This document shows, piece after piece, positions 33,878 to 41,107 of a stretch of DNA of 41,107 bases. The translations under genes and the position numbers were made by a program. The notes beneath the pieces were generated by a model that worked only from the letters and a program-made list of their open reading frames with translations, was not told where the DNA came from and did no database searches. Positions within the stretch are counted from its first letter, which is position 1. Each line of letters starts with the position of its first letter. Origin of the DNA: Pseudomonadales bacterium (lineage in GTDB: Bacteria; Pseudomonadota; Gammaproteobacteria; Pseudomonadales; Azotimanducaceae); the NCBI GenBank assembly GCA_023300545.1, contig JALZVT010000074.1:1-41107 (forward strand). The letters run 5' to 3'.

Positions 33878-35886
33878 ATACAGCACCTGCGAGTAGCGCA
33901 TTTGGCAGCTGGAGCTCACCGCTGGACACCAGCGCGCTGACCCGTGGCATCAAGGGCTTTGCTGATCTGCAACAGGCGGCTGGCCAGCTGTTTTTACTTG
34001 AGAGCCGCCCGGAAGAAGCCGGTAGAACAACACTATTAATGCTGGATCCCGCCGCCCCTGAAGCCACTCCCATCGAACTGACACCAGCACCGCTTAACGT
34101 TCGCAGCCGCGTGCACGAATACGGCGGCGGCGCATACCTCGCCAGTTCGGAACAGGTCATTTTTGTTAACTTTGCCGACCAGAACCTGTATCGGGTAATA
34201 CTCGAACACACGCCAGAAGGCGTGGTTCCGTCGCCGCCGAAAGCGTTAACTGATACCGACGCAACACTGCGTTATGCCGACTTATCGCTCGACCACGCCA
34301 ATCAGCGTGTCATTGCCGTATGTGAACGCCATATCAAAGGCACTCACGAACCACAGAATTTTCTAGTCGCTCTCGATCTAACCAAGAACAACCCGCCACA
34401 GCTATTGCACGAAGGTCACGATTTTTACGCCGCGCCCCGTGTATCACCCGATGGCCAGCAGCTTGCGTTTATTGTTTGGGATCACCCCAACATGCCCTGG
34501 GACGCCACCTTCCTCATGGTCGCCCCTCTCACAGATCAGGGCCTGCTCAAACCACAGCTTGTCGCTGGGGGGCCCGCAGAATCTGTCACTCAACCACACT
34601 GGTACCCGGCCAATGTCTCGCAGCAAGACATTCTGGGGTTTGTTGCTGACAGCAATGGGTACTGGAATCTGTATGTTGCAACAAAACAGGGCAACCAGTG
34701 TATCCAAGTTGATAGCGCTGAATACGCATCCCCTGCGTGGGTGTTTGGACAGCGCGAGTCTGTGGTTCTCGCCAACTCTCAGACTTTGTGTGCCCGAGCC
34801 CACAACGGCCGCGGCAGTCTCTGTTTAATCTCAAAAAGCGACCCTGAGCCGCAAAAACCAAAGACTATTGATGACAACTTCGCGAGTTACTCTGCGCTGT
34901 GTGCTTTCGAACACACCGCTTGGTGCATTGCGGAACGGGTCGATGGTTTTGCCTGCCTGTTGCAAATTGATCTGGCAACCTTTGGTACAAGCGTATTGCG
35001 GGAAGCCGGCTCGCTAAGCCTGCCGAGGGTGTCCGTCGCCGAAGCCCTGAGCGTCAAAAACCGTGACGGCATGACAACCCATGCCTGGTTCTATCCACCA
35101 CTGTCACTGTCAGCTCAGAACAACCCACCGGCGTCGACGGCAACTTCGACACCACAAACAGACAGTTCCGAAAAGCCACCGCTGCTGGTCTTGAGCCACG
35201 GCGGCCCCACCTCGGCTTGCAGTCCTGCACTTAACTTACGAATTCAGTACTACACCTCTCGAGGCTGGGCCGTCGCTGACGTCAATTACGCGGGCAGCAC
35301 AGGCTATGGTCGCCACTATCGGGAGCGATTGCGGGATAACTGGGGGGTGGCCGATGTCGCCGATTGCGAAGACGTTGCGCTGCAACTTGCTGCTGCCGGC
35401 CGGGTTGATCCTAAACGCCTGGCCATCAAAGGCGGTAGCGCCGGTGGCTACACCACACTTGCGGCACTGACTTTTGGTGATGTATTTGCAGCCGGCGCCT
35501 CGCATTACGGCATTGGCGATCTTAATGCGCTAGCAGCTGACACCCACAAGTTTGAAGCCCGCTATGTGGATGGTCTAGTCCCTCTGTCACAGTGGACGGC
35601 TCGTTCGCCCATCAACTCGGTAGACTCGCTGTCATGCCCCATCATCTTTTTTCAGGGCTCAGATGACGCCGTGGTCCCGCCAAACCAAGCTCAAGCCATG
35701 GTTGCTGCCCTGCAAAACAAAGGCTTACCGGTCGCCTACGTTGAGTTCGCTGGCGAGGGCCATGGCTTTCGTCAGGCGAAGAACATTCAACACGCCGTGA
35801 GCGCAGAATATCAATTTTTTTGCACCATATTCGGCATCACTTGTCCGGACGATCCCATTGAACTAACCATTGAGAATCTCGCGTGA
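33874..35886 (+). CDS. S9-family serine peptidase (prolyl oligopeptidase-like)
   Basis: A beta-propeller N-terminal half (residues 20-400) is followed by an alpha/beta hydrolase domain in this 670-residue protein. The nucleophile serine is in IKGGSAGGYTT, the acid in FFQGSDDAVVPP, and the histidine in GEGHGFRQ, so the triad is complete. The oxyanion region is LVLSHGGPTSACSP. There is no signal peptide, so it acts in the cytoplasm on short peptides, probably as a dipeptidyl- or acylaminoacyl-peptidase. A Pro/Ser/Thr-rich insert (NNPPASTATSTPQTDSSEKP) precedes the catalytic domain. It overlaps the upstream ATG and the downstream GTG (GTGA). Confidence 0.9.
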   Translation: MNTAPASSAFGSWSSPLDTSALTRGIKGFADLQQAAGQLFLLESRPEEAGRTTLLMLDPAAPEATPIELTPAPLNVRSRVHEYGGGAYLASSEQVIFVNFADQNLYRVILEHTPEGVVPSPPKALTDTDATLRYADLSLDHANQRVIAVCERHIKGTHEPQNFLVALDLTKNNPPQLLHEGHDFYAAPRVSPDGQQLAFIVWDHPNMPWDATFLMVAPLTDQGLLKPQLVAGGPAESVTQPHWYPANVSQQDILGFVADSNGYWNLYVATKQGNQCIQVDSAEYASPAWVFGQRESVVLANSQTLCARAHNGRGSLCLISKSDPEPQKPKTIDDNFASYSALCAFEHTAWCIAERVDGFACLLQIDLATFGTSVLREAGSLSLPRVSVAEALSVKNRDGMTTHAWFYPPLSLSAQNNPPASTATSTPQTDSSEKPPLLVLSHGGPTSACSPALNLRIQYYTSRGWAVADVNYAGSTGYGRHYRERLRDNWGVADVADCEDVALQLAAAGRVDPKRLAIKGGSAGGYTTLAALTFGDVFAAGASHYGIGDLNALAADTHKFEARYVDGLVPLSQWTARSPINSVDSLSCPIIFFQGSDDAVVPPNQAQAMVAALQNKGLPVAYVEFAGEGHGFRQAKNIQHAVSAEYQFFCTIFGITCPDDPIELTIENLA

Positions 35887-36863
35887 CCACCACAGCCGCA
35901 AACACAACCAGTATCAATATCGCCGTACTCGGCGGTGGGGCTTCCGCGGAAGCCGAGGTATCGCGCAGCTCGGCCAAGGCCGTTTGTGCCGCTCTTGCCC
36001 AGCACAACGATTTTCAGGTGCACTCAGTGGAACTCGATGCCAACGTGGCGCAAACGCTGTTGCAGTTACAGCCAGATGTCGTGTTTCCCGCCTTGCATGG
36101 CCCGCCTGGAGAAGACGGCACCGTGCAGGGCATGCTCGAAATGCTCAACTTGCCTTATGTCGGCAGCGGCGTTCAGTCCAGCGCCTTTGCAATGGATAAA
36201 TCGGTTGCTAAAGATCTGTTTCGCCGGGTGGGCTTACCCGTTGCCAATGACCGCGTCTATAGCGCGGATCACCGCAATCCAGACCTCGGCGCCGCGGCAA
36301 TCGCCGCAGACATTGAGTCTTCGCTCGGCCAACGAGTGGTCATCAAACCCATGCAACAGGGCTCCGCTCTAGGGGTTACACCACTACCTGATGGCGGGGA
36401 TCTTGCGGCGGCCGTAACCGCTGCATTCGCACTCGGCGACCGAATATTGGTCGAGCCGTTTGTTATCGGTCGGGAAATAACGGTTGGCGTGCTTGACCTT
36501 GCTGGCCAATCGCCAACCGCACATCCGGTCATTGAGATTGTTACCCCAAACAACGAGTGGTACGACTACCACAATCGATATGCCCAGGGCGCCAGCTCCC
36601 ACGTGATTCCAGCGCCGATGGCTGACGAGCTGCGCGACCAGCTGCAACAGATTGCGCTCACCGCGCATGCCTGTCTTGGACTCAGGGACCTGTCTCGAGC
36701 AGACTTTATTCTGCCGGTTAACAACCAACCCATTTTGCTGGAGGTAAACACGCTGCCCGGAATGACCCCGACCAGCCTGTACCCGGATGGGGCACAGGAG
36801 TTGGGGCTGAGTTTCCCACAGCTGCTACGCGCCCTCGTCGAGAGCGCACTGCGCAACCGCTAG
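35883..36863 (+). CDS. ddl: D-alanine--D-alanine ligase
   Basis: This ATP-grasp enzyme joins two D-alanines for peptidoglycan precursors. The 326 residues include GGGASAEAEVS (E. coli E15 equivalent present, Arg16 replaced by Ala), ALHGPPGEDGTVQG, GSGVQSSAFAMDK, KPMQQGSALGV (Ser150 kept, Ser151 replaced by Ala), the Tyr216 loop WYDYHNRY, and LEVNTLPGMTPTSLYP. The catalytic set is intact. It starts at GTG overlapping the S9 stop. The dcw division cluster where ddlB normally lies is not near, so this may be a second Ddl; whether it prefers D-Ala or another acceptor is open. It converges on amt with a 4-base CTAG overlap. Confidence 0.9.
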   Translation: MTTTAANTTSINIAVLGGGASAEAEVSRSSAKAVCAALAQHNDFQVHSVELDANVAQTLLQLQPDVVFPALHGPPGEDGTVQGMLEMLNLPYVGSGVQSSAFAMDKSVAKDLFRRVGLPVANDRVYSADHRNPDLGAAAIAADIESSLGQRVVIKPMQQGSALGVTPLPDGGDLAAAVTAAFALGDRILVEPFVIGREITVGVLDLAGQSPTAHPVIEIVTPNNEWYDYHNRYAQGASSHVIPAPMADELRDQLQQIALTAHACLGLRDLSRADFILPVNNQPILLEVNTLPGMTPTSLYPDGAQELGLSFPQLLRALVESALRNR

Positions 36864-38212
36864 AGGTCGTAACCGCGTTCGTTGTGAGCGCTCAGATCAA
36901 GCCCCTGAGTTTCGCTCTCTTCATCAACCCGGTTGCCACCAACCAGCACACCCGTGATCAGTAAAATCACGTAGGTCGCTACGCCGGTGTAGGCGATAGT
37001 AGCGATCACGCCCACCGCCTGAATGCCGAGCTGGCTGCCAATATTGATGTCTTGCTGGCCGCCAAACACGCCAAGCGCGTCACTGGCAAAAATACCCGTC
37101 AGCAAACAACCGAGAATGCCGCCAACACCGTGTACCGGAAAGACGTCTAGCGAGTCATCAATTTTTAGCCGCTGCTTGAAGAAGATAGTGGCCATGAAAC
37201 ATACACAACCCGCTAGCAAGCCAATGATCAATGCACCACCGGGACCAACAAAGCCAGACGCCGGTGTGATCGTACCCAAACCGGCGACCATGCCCGTAAC
37301 GGCACCCAGCGCACTGGGCTTGCCATAGCGCAGCCACTCGATGCTCAGCCAGGTCATCGCCGCTGTAGCTGCGGAGATGTGGGTGACAAGCATTGCCATT
37401 GCCGCATCCCCATTGGCAGCAAGCGCAGAACCACCATTGAAGCCAAACCAGCCAACCCACAGCATGCCCGCGCCGGTAACCGTCATTGTCATGTTGTGCG
37501 GTGGCAAGGGACGCTCGGGAAACCCGCGACGACGTCCGAGCACGAGGGCGGCAACCAACGCCGCAACACCCGCCGTGATGTGCACAACCGCACCACCCGC
37601 GAAGTCCATGAAGCCAATGTCGCTTAACCAGCCGCCGCCCCACACCCAATGACAAACCGGTACGTACACACCCAACAACCAAAGGGCGGAAAACAGCACT
37701 ACCGCCGAGAACTTCATGCGCTCGGCGAAGCCACCAACAACAAGAGCCGGCGTAATAATCGCAAACGTCATCTGAAACAACGCAAACGAACTCTCGGGAA
37801 TGTCATTTGCTAGCGTGCCTTCAATAACGCCAGCAAACAGCACGTTGTTCAGCCCGCCGATAAACGTGTTGCCATCGCTGAACGCAAGGCTATACCCCAC
37901 CAACAGCCACAACACCGACACAAGGCAGGTGATGGTAAAACACTGCATCAACACGCTTAGGGAGTTCTTGGTGCGCACCAAGCCGCCGTAAAACAACGAC
38001 AGACCTGGGATAGTCATAAACAGCACCAGAGCGGTGCAGGTCATCACCCATGCGGTATTGGCGCCACTGAGTCCTTCTGCTGCTGCCGGCATGGCGCCAA
38101 TGATCGCCACTAAACCCAGCGCCGCCATGGCAGCTGATCGACGAGTGCTTCGGGGTCTGGATGGCGTAGTCGGCGTGATCGCCATTGCGGTTCGGTGCTG
38201 TTGGGAACTCAT
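36860..38212 (-). CDS. amt: Ammonium transporter
   Basis: This Amt/MEP/Rh channel of 450 residues moves ammonium across the inner membrane. A signal-like N-terminus (SAAMAALGLVAIIGAMPAAA) precedes about eleven helices. GLSLFYGGLVRTKNSLSVLMQ, DFAGGAVVHITAGVAALV and DVFPVHGVGGILGCLLTG contain the family landmarks, including the paired pore histidines (near H170 and H324). The C-terminal tail ends in SETQGLDLSAHNERGYDL, the PII-contact region. I chose the ATG at 38212; the open frame upstream is not amt-like. Usually glnK precedes amtB, but it is absent here. Sigma-54 and NtrC sites lie upstream. Confidence 0.93.
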   Translation of the reverse strand: MSSQQHRTAMAITPTTPSRPRSTRRSAAMAALGLVAIIGAMPAAAEGLSGANTAWVMTCTALVLFMTIPGLSLFYGGLVRTKNSLSVLMQCFTITCLVSVLWLLVGYSLAFSDGNTFIGGLNNVLFAGVIEGTLANDIPESSFALFQMTFAIITPALVVGGFAERMKFSAVVLFSALWLLGVYVPVCHWVWGGGWLSDIGFMDFAGGAVVHITAGVAALVAALVLGRRRGFPERPLPPHNMTMTVTGAGMLWVGWFGFNGGSALAANGDAAMAMLVTHISAATAAMTWLSIEWLRYGKPSALGAVTGMVAGLGTITPASGFVGPGGALIIGLLAGCVCFMATIFFKQRLKIDDSLDVFPVHGVGGILGCLLTGIFASDALGVFGGQQDINIGSQLGIQAVGVIATIAYTGVATYVILLITGVLVGGNRVDEESETQGLDLSAHNERGYDL

Positions 38213-38291
38213 CTCGCTGTCGGTCTCCGGAAAAGTGGCCTGGTTAGCATCTGGGGCAACGCAGTGGCTGCGCACCAGAGCTCTGTCTCTC

Positions 38292-38308
38292 TGCACTGGT
38301 AGGGTGCA
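38292..38308. promoter_or_regulatory. NtrC-type site overlapping the amt promoter
   Basis: TGCACTGGTAGGGTGCA is an exact TGCAC-N7-GTGCA dyad. It overlaps the sigma-54 -12 element, so it may act as a low-affinity or governor site. Confidence 0.5.
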
Positions 38309-38320
38309 ATTACCGTGCCG
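38305..38320 (-). promoter_or_regulatory. Sigma-54 promoter of amt
   Basis: On the minus strand CGGCACGGTAATTGCA matches the -24/-12 pattern TGGCAC-N5-TTGC except for the first base; the invariant GG and GC are kept. The leader to the ATG would be about 80 bases. Confidence 0.75.
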
Positions 38321-38382
38321 CCACGCCTCACAGTGCACCAGCAAGCCGCAACGGCGTTTCAACGGAACCATTCGGGGTTTCA

Positions 38383-38399
38383 GGCACCATATTAGTGCT
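38383..38399. promoter_or_regulatory. NtrC-binding site 1 upstream of amt
   Basis: GGCACCATATTAGTGCT reads GCAC-N7-GTGC and matches the NtrC consensus at about 14 of 17 positions. Its centre is roughly 98 bases upstream of the predicted sigma-54 start, a normal enhancer distance. Confidence 0.65.
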
Positions 38400-38424
38400 A
38401 GAACACACAATGCGGCTCTGAGAG

Positions 38425-38441
38425 CGCACCACAATAGCGCT
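38425..38441. promoter_or_regulatory. NtrC-binding site 2 upstream of amt
   Basis: CGCACCACAATAGCGCT matches GCAC-N7-GTGC with one core mismatch. It is 42 bp, about four helical turns, beyond site 1, suiting cooperative binding. Confidence 0.5.
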
Positions 38442-38475
38442 TTGAGGTGCTTTTGCGGGTTTTATAAGGCCTCTA

Positions 38476-38503
38476 TGGACTGCCCCCACCGCGCCGGTAC
38501 AAT
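38476..38503 (+). promoter_or_regulatory. Candidate moxR promoter
   Basis: TGGACT (38476-38481) and TACAAT (38498-38503) are 16 bp apart, matching 4 and 5 of 6 bases. The leader would be about 60 bases. Confidence 0.35.
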
Positions 38504-38568
38504 GGCGCCTTCTAATCAGCCCGGCACCAGACTGGGCACTACCGATCACAGGAAACGTACGAGAATTC

Positions 38569-39552
38569 ATGGAAGCATCCGTTGCAAACAGCGCTGATAC
38601 CAGCGCAAAGATCCGAACGGTAAGCGATTGGCTTGAAGCCCGCATTATCGGCCAGGAAACGCTGGTGAGACGCCTGCTGACCGCCCTGATCTGCGGTGGA
38701 CACCTATTAGTAGAGGGCGCACCAGGGCTCGCGAAAACCCGGGCCATCAAAGAATTGGCCAGTGCGGTTGCCGGCGACTTCCACCGCGTGCAGTTCACCC
38801 CCGATTTGTTGCCATCCGACATTACCGGCACTGAGATTTTTCGCCCCGAAACCGGCGACTTCCGCTTTCAGCAGGGCCCGATATTTCACAACCTGATTTT
38901 GGCCGATGAGGTGAACCGAGCCCCAGCCAAGGTTCAGGCTGCGCTGCTCGAGGCCATGGCTGAGCGCCAGGTCAGTATTGGCCGCGAAACCTTTGCCTTG
39001 CCCGAGCTGTTTTTGGTCATGGCAACGCAAAACCCGATCGAGCAGGAAGGCACCTATCCCCTGCCCGAGGCGCAGCTCGACCGTTTTCTAATGCATGTCG
39101 AAGTGGGCTACCCCTCCGCCAGTGCCGAGCGAGATATTCTGCAGCTGGTACGCGGCGAACAGGCTGGAGCTACCGACAAAAATGCCACACCACCCATTCA
39201 GTTAAGCCAGGACGACATCTTTGCGGCCAGACGTGCTACCGCCGAGGTCTACATGGCGCCCGCCGTTGAGCAGTACATTATTCAATTGGTAATGGCGACC
39301 CGAGAGCGCACGGGAGCGTTGGCTGAACAGCTCGAGTTCGGCGTCAGCCCGCGCGCCAGTATCGCGCTCGATCAAACCTCAAGGGCACTAGCCTGGCTTG
39401 ACGGTCGAGATTTTGTCACCCCGGAAGACGTTCAAACCATGTGCCACGACGTATTCCGTCATCGCCTGATCATAAGCTTCGACGCGGAGGCTCAAGGCAT
39501 TACTTCAAATCAGATTATCGATACGTTGCTTAGCCAAGTACCCGTGAGTTAA
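38569..39552 (+). CDS. MoxR-family AAA+ ATPase
   Basis: MoxR ATPases are chaperone-like partners of von Willebrand factor A proteins. These 327 residues have Walker A EGAPGLAKTRAIKEL, the family motif FTPDLLPSDITGTEIF, Walker B LILADEVNRAPAKVQAALLEAM, and sensor 1 MATQNPIEQEGTYPLPEAQLDRF. The C-terminal lid domain contains FGVSPRASIAL. It is the first gene of a MoxR-DUF58-DUF4381-VWA operon, a common arrangement linked to stress tolerance and envelope integrity. The DUF58 gene begins 4 bases after its stop. Confidence 0.95.
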   Translation: MEASVANSADTSAKIRTVSDWLEARIIGQETLVRRLLTALICGGHLLVEGAPGLAKTRAIKELASAVAGDFHRVQFTPDLLPSDITGTEIFRPETGDFRFQQGPIFHNLILADEVNRAPAKVQAALLEAMAERQVSIGRETFALPELFLVMATQNPIEQEGTYPLPEAQLDRFLMHVEVGYPSASAERDILQLVRGEQAGATDKNATPPIQLSQDDIFAARRATAEVYMAPAVEQYIIQLVMATRERTGALAEQLEFGVSPRASIALDQTSRALAWLDGRDFVTPEDVQTMCHDVFRHRLIISFDAEAQGITSNQIIDTLLSQVPVS

Positions 39553-39556
39553 GCCC

Positions 39557-40435
39557 ATGTTGTTGGGCGCCTACGTCGACACTGAAGATTTGCTCGCACT
39601 GCGGGCGGGCATTGCTCGCGCGCAACGTTCACGTCGCGCCAATGTCGCGCACGGCGAACGGGTATCGCGCCAGCGCGGTCGAGGCATGGACTTTGCTGAG
39701 GTGCGCGCCTATCAACCCGGCGACGACGTTCGCACCATTGACTGGCGCGTCACTGCGCGCCGCAACAAACCCCACACCAAAGTGTTCCAGGAAGAGAAAG
39801 AACGCCCGACGCTTGTGCTGGTGGATCAGACACGCCAAATGTTTTTTGGCAGCAAGGCGCGCCTCAAGTCAGTCGCCGCAGCCGAAACCGGCGCGCGCAT
39901 CGCTTGGCGCAGCCTTGCCAACAACGATCGAGTTGGCGGCATTGTGGCGGGCGAAACTGGCCTGCTGGTACACCGACCGCTGCGCAATGCGCGCGCTGTC
40001 GCTCGATTTTTACACGACGTCGCAAAAAGCAACGCAGCTCTCAATGCCGGTGTCACCAGCAGCTTTGCGTTTCGCGATGCGCTGCCTAAGGTTGCGCACA
40101 TTGCACGCTCGGGCCATCGCATTCACATCATTACTGACTGTCACTCGCTTGATGCATCGGATCGCGAGCGCCTGTTACACCTGTCACGGCACAACGACGT
40201 GCGCATTGTATTTGTGTTTGATGAACTCGAAACCCGGCTGCCGCCTGCGAACCGCTATCGGGTGACCGACCAGCAGCAAACCCTGCAGTTTCACAGCGGA
40301 AACGGCAAGCTAAGGGAAGCGTACGCAGAACGCTTCGCCGAACGCCGCAAAGCACTGGAATCACTGTGCAGAGACGTCAAAGTTCAATGTTCATTCATTA
40401 CCACAACGACCCCGCTCGACGGCGTGGTTGGTTAG
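39557..40435 (+). CDS. DUF58 domain protein
   Basis: This 292-residue DUF58 protein has the hallmark FAEVRAYQPGDDVRTIDWRVTARRNKPHTKVFQEEKERP near residues 50-90, followed by a VWA-like fold with LVLVDQTRQMFFGSK. No membrane helices are present, unlike some DUF58 proteins. It is taken to be a MoxR client or adaptor by gene linkage; its biochemical role is not established. It begins 4 bases after moxR and ends 23 bases before the DUF4381 gene. Confidence 0.93.
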   Translation: MLLGAYVDTEDLLALRAGIARAQRSRRANVAHGERVSRQRGRGMDFAEVRAYQPGDDVRTIDWRVTARRNKPHTKVFQEEKERPTLVLVDQTRQMFFGSKARLKSVAAAETGARIAWRSLANNDRVGGIVAGETGLLVHRPLRNARAVARFLHDVAKSNAALNAGVTSSFAFRDALPKVAHIARSGHRIHIITDCHSLDASDRERLLHLSRHNDVRIVFVFDELETRLPPANRYRVTDQQQTLQFHSGNGKLREAYAERFAERRKALESLCRDVKVQCSFITTTTPLDGVVG

Positions 40436-40458
40436 TGGTTGGTTAGCGGAAACTCAGG

Positions 40459-41004
40459 GTGCCCGAAGAACTACTACAACGGTTGCGCGACATTCACTAC
40501 CCCGATGCTCCGGGCTGGTTTCCTCCAGCGCCTGGCTGGTGGATCTTAGCAGCGCTAGTTTTAGCGGTGCTCGTTGTGCTGGCCCTGGCATGGCGCAAGC
40601 GCTCTAGCGCACGCGCGCCGTACGTCGCGGCACTAAAGCTGTTAGATGACGCCCAGTCCAAGCGCCTGGCCGGCACGCTAACAGCGCGTGCCTACCTCGA
40701 CGAAAGCAATCAAATTCTCAAGCGGCTGCTTATTCATATTCGCCACAATTCAGCCGCCGTCAGCGCCAGTGGTGCGCACTGGTTACTCGAACTTGACCGC
40801 CTGGACGCAAGCACACAGTTTACTAACGGACCTGGCGCCGCACTCGGCGCGAGTCGCTATGCTCGCGAGGTTCCTGATGAACAGGCAGAGCTGCACAAGC
40901 TGCTAATCGGCCTGATTACCCGACTGCGCAATGGGCCCGAGTCCACAGCACAAACCGAAAACAGCGCCCCAACTGACGGCTCTGTAACGGCAGAACGCGC
41001 ATGA
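40459..41004 (+). CDS. DUF4381 membrane protein
   Basis: This 181-residue protein has the family opening LRDIHYPDAPGWFPPAPGWWILAALVLAVLVVLAL, where one transmembrane helix follows the conserved Pro/Trp motif. The cytoplasmic part resembles other DUF4381 proteins (AYLDESNQILKRLLIHIR). These genes occur only with MoxR/DUF58/BatA clusters, supporting a role in that membrane complex. It starts at GTG. Its stop overlaps the next start as ATGA. Confidence 0.88.
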   Translation: MPEELLQRLRDIHYPDAPGWFPPAPGWWILAALVLAVLVVLALAWRKRSSARAPYVAALKLLDDAQSKRLAGTLTARAYLDESNQILKRLLIHIRHNSAAVSASGAHWLLELDRLDASTQFTNGPGAALGASRYAREVPDEQAELHKLLIGLITRLRNGPESTAQTENSAPTDGSVTAERA

Positions 41005-41107
41005 TTGAGCTCATTTGGCCTTGGTTATTGGCGTTGTTGCCGCTACCTATTGCGATCCGCCTTTGGCTTTCCCCGCAAGACGCGGACCAGGCACCGCTAG
41101 TGGTCCC
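41001..41107 (+). CDS. BatA-like VWA protein, N-terminal fragment (cut by window end)
   Basis: The first 35 codons give MIELIWPWLLALLPLPIAIRL, the N-terminal membrane segment typical of BatA/VWA proteins that follow DUF4381. The rest, including the VWA domain, lies outside the window. Identity rests on this segment and on gene order. Confidence 0.75.
   Translation, partial: MIELIWPWLLALLPLPIAIRLWLSPQDADQAPLVV

Larger units (their letters stand above)
38213..38568. other. Non-coding amt/moxR divergent region
   Basis: These 356 bases hold the amt sigma-54 promoter and three NtrC-like dyads on the left, and a possible moxR promoter on the right. No RNA gene or credible open reading frame was seen; the frames that cross it are unlike any family I know. 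Confidence 0.6.

Noticed and set aside
38213-38434. Extended amt start at 38434
   Set aside because: The added 74 residues do not resemble amt proteins and would cover the sigma-54 promoter; the ATG at 38212 gives the normal N-terminus.
1-41107. CRISPR arrays, tRNA/rRNA genes, prophage or toxin-antitoxin loci
   Set aside because: I found no regularly spaced repeats, cloverleaf-like genes, phage structural genes or small toxin pairs; the only mobile-type gene is the RAYT.

Overview
The window is about 41 kb of chromosomal DNA from a gammaproteobacterium, most likely a marine or salt-adapted heterotroph near the Pseudomonadales/Cellvibrionales. The grounds are gene content and order: a complete sodium-pumping NADH:quinone reductase operon (nqrABCDEF), a long-form GAPDH, mfd followed by csiV, a PA3004-type methylthioinosine phosphorylase, lexA near topA, and slt. 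Parts of this order resemble the nqr-gap-mfd-csiV-lexA-topA-slt stretch of Pseudomonas. Species cannot be read from the sequence. I see no tRNA, rRNA, CRISPR array or prophage; the only mobile-type gene is a REP-associated transposase at the left edge.

Layout. 1-2.5 kb: a RAYT (REP-associated tyrosine) transposase with palindromic GGGGTCAGAAT/ATTCTGACCCC repeats, then an acyl-CoA synthetase. 2.6-8.5 kb: the nqr operon on the minus strand, coupled by overlaps, with a second and third repeat copy flanking it. 8.8-15.2 kb: long GAPDH and a three-gene 2-oxoacid:ferredoxin oxidoreductase operon (GltD-like iron-sulfur flavoprotein, alpha-gamma fusion, beta). 15.5-20.1 kb: mfd and csiV. 20.0-24.0 kb, minus strand: a LolA-like periplasmic protein, an outer-membrane barrel with an N-terminal SPOR domain, hypoxanthine phosphoribosyltransferase and methylthioinosine phosphorylase. 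This run is divergent from lexA, with two LexA boxes between. 24.9-28.9 kb, minus strand: a small hypothetical, topA and a membrane-anchored hypothetical. 29.0-31.9 kb: UspA, Slt and a small thioredoxin-fold protein. 31.9-36.9 kb: a tightly coupled plus-strand set (C39-like protease, small membrane protein, GNAT acetyltransferase, S9 peptidase, D-Ala-D-Ala ligase). 36.9-38.2 kb: an ammonium transporter with a sigma-54 promoter and NtrC-type sites. 38.6 kb to the end: a MoxR/DUF58/DUF4381/BatA operon cut by the window edge.

How the genes fit together. Nqr links NADH oxidation to Na+ export, while the Kor trio and GAPDH handle central carbon. MTI phosphorylase releases hypoxanthine, which the adjacent phosphoribosyltransferase returns to IMP. 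Mfd, LexA and TopA form a DNA-maintenance core. Slt, CsiV, Ddl, the SPOR barrel and the LolA-like protein act on the envelope. The best leads are the LexA boxes shared between lexA and the divergent envelope/purine operon, the tandem NtrC sites upstream of amt, the RAYT whose reading frame ends inside a REP-like unit, and the five-gene peptide-handling operon. I did not find a clearly new multi-gene system; these are candidates, not proofs.
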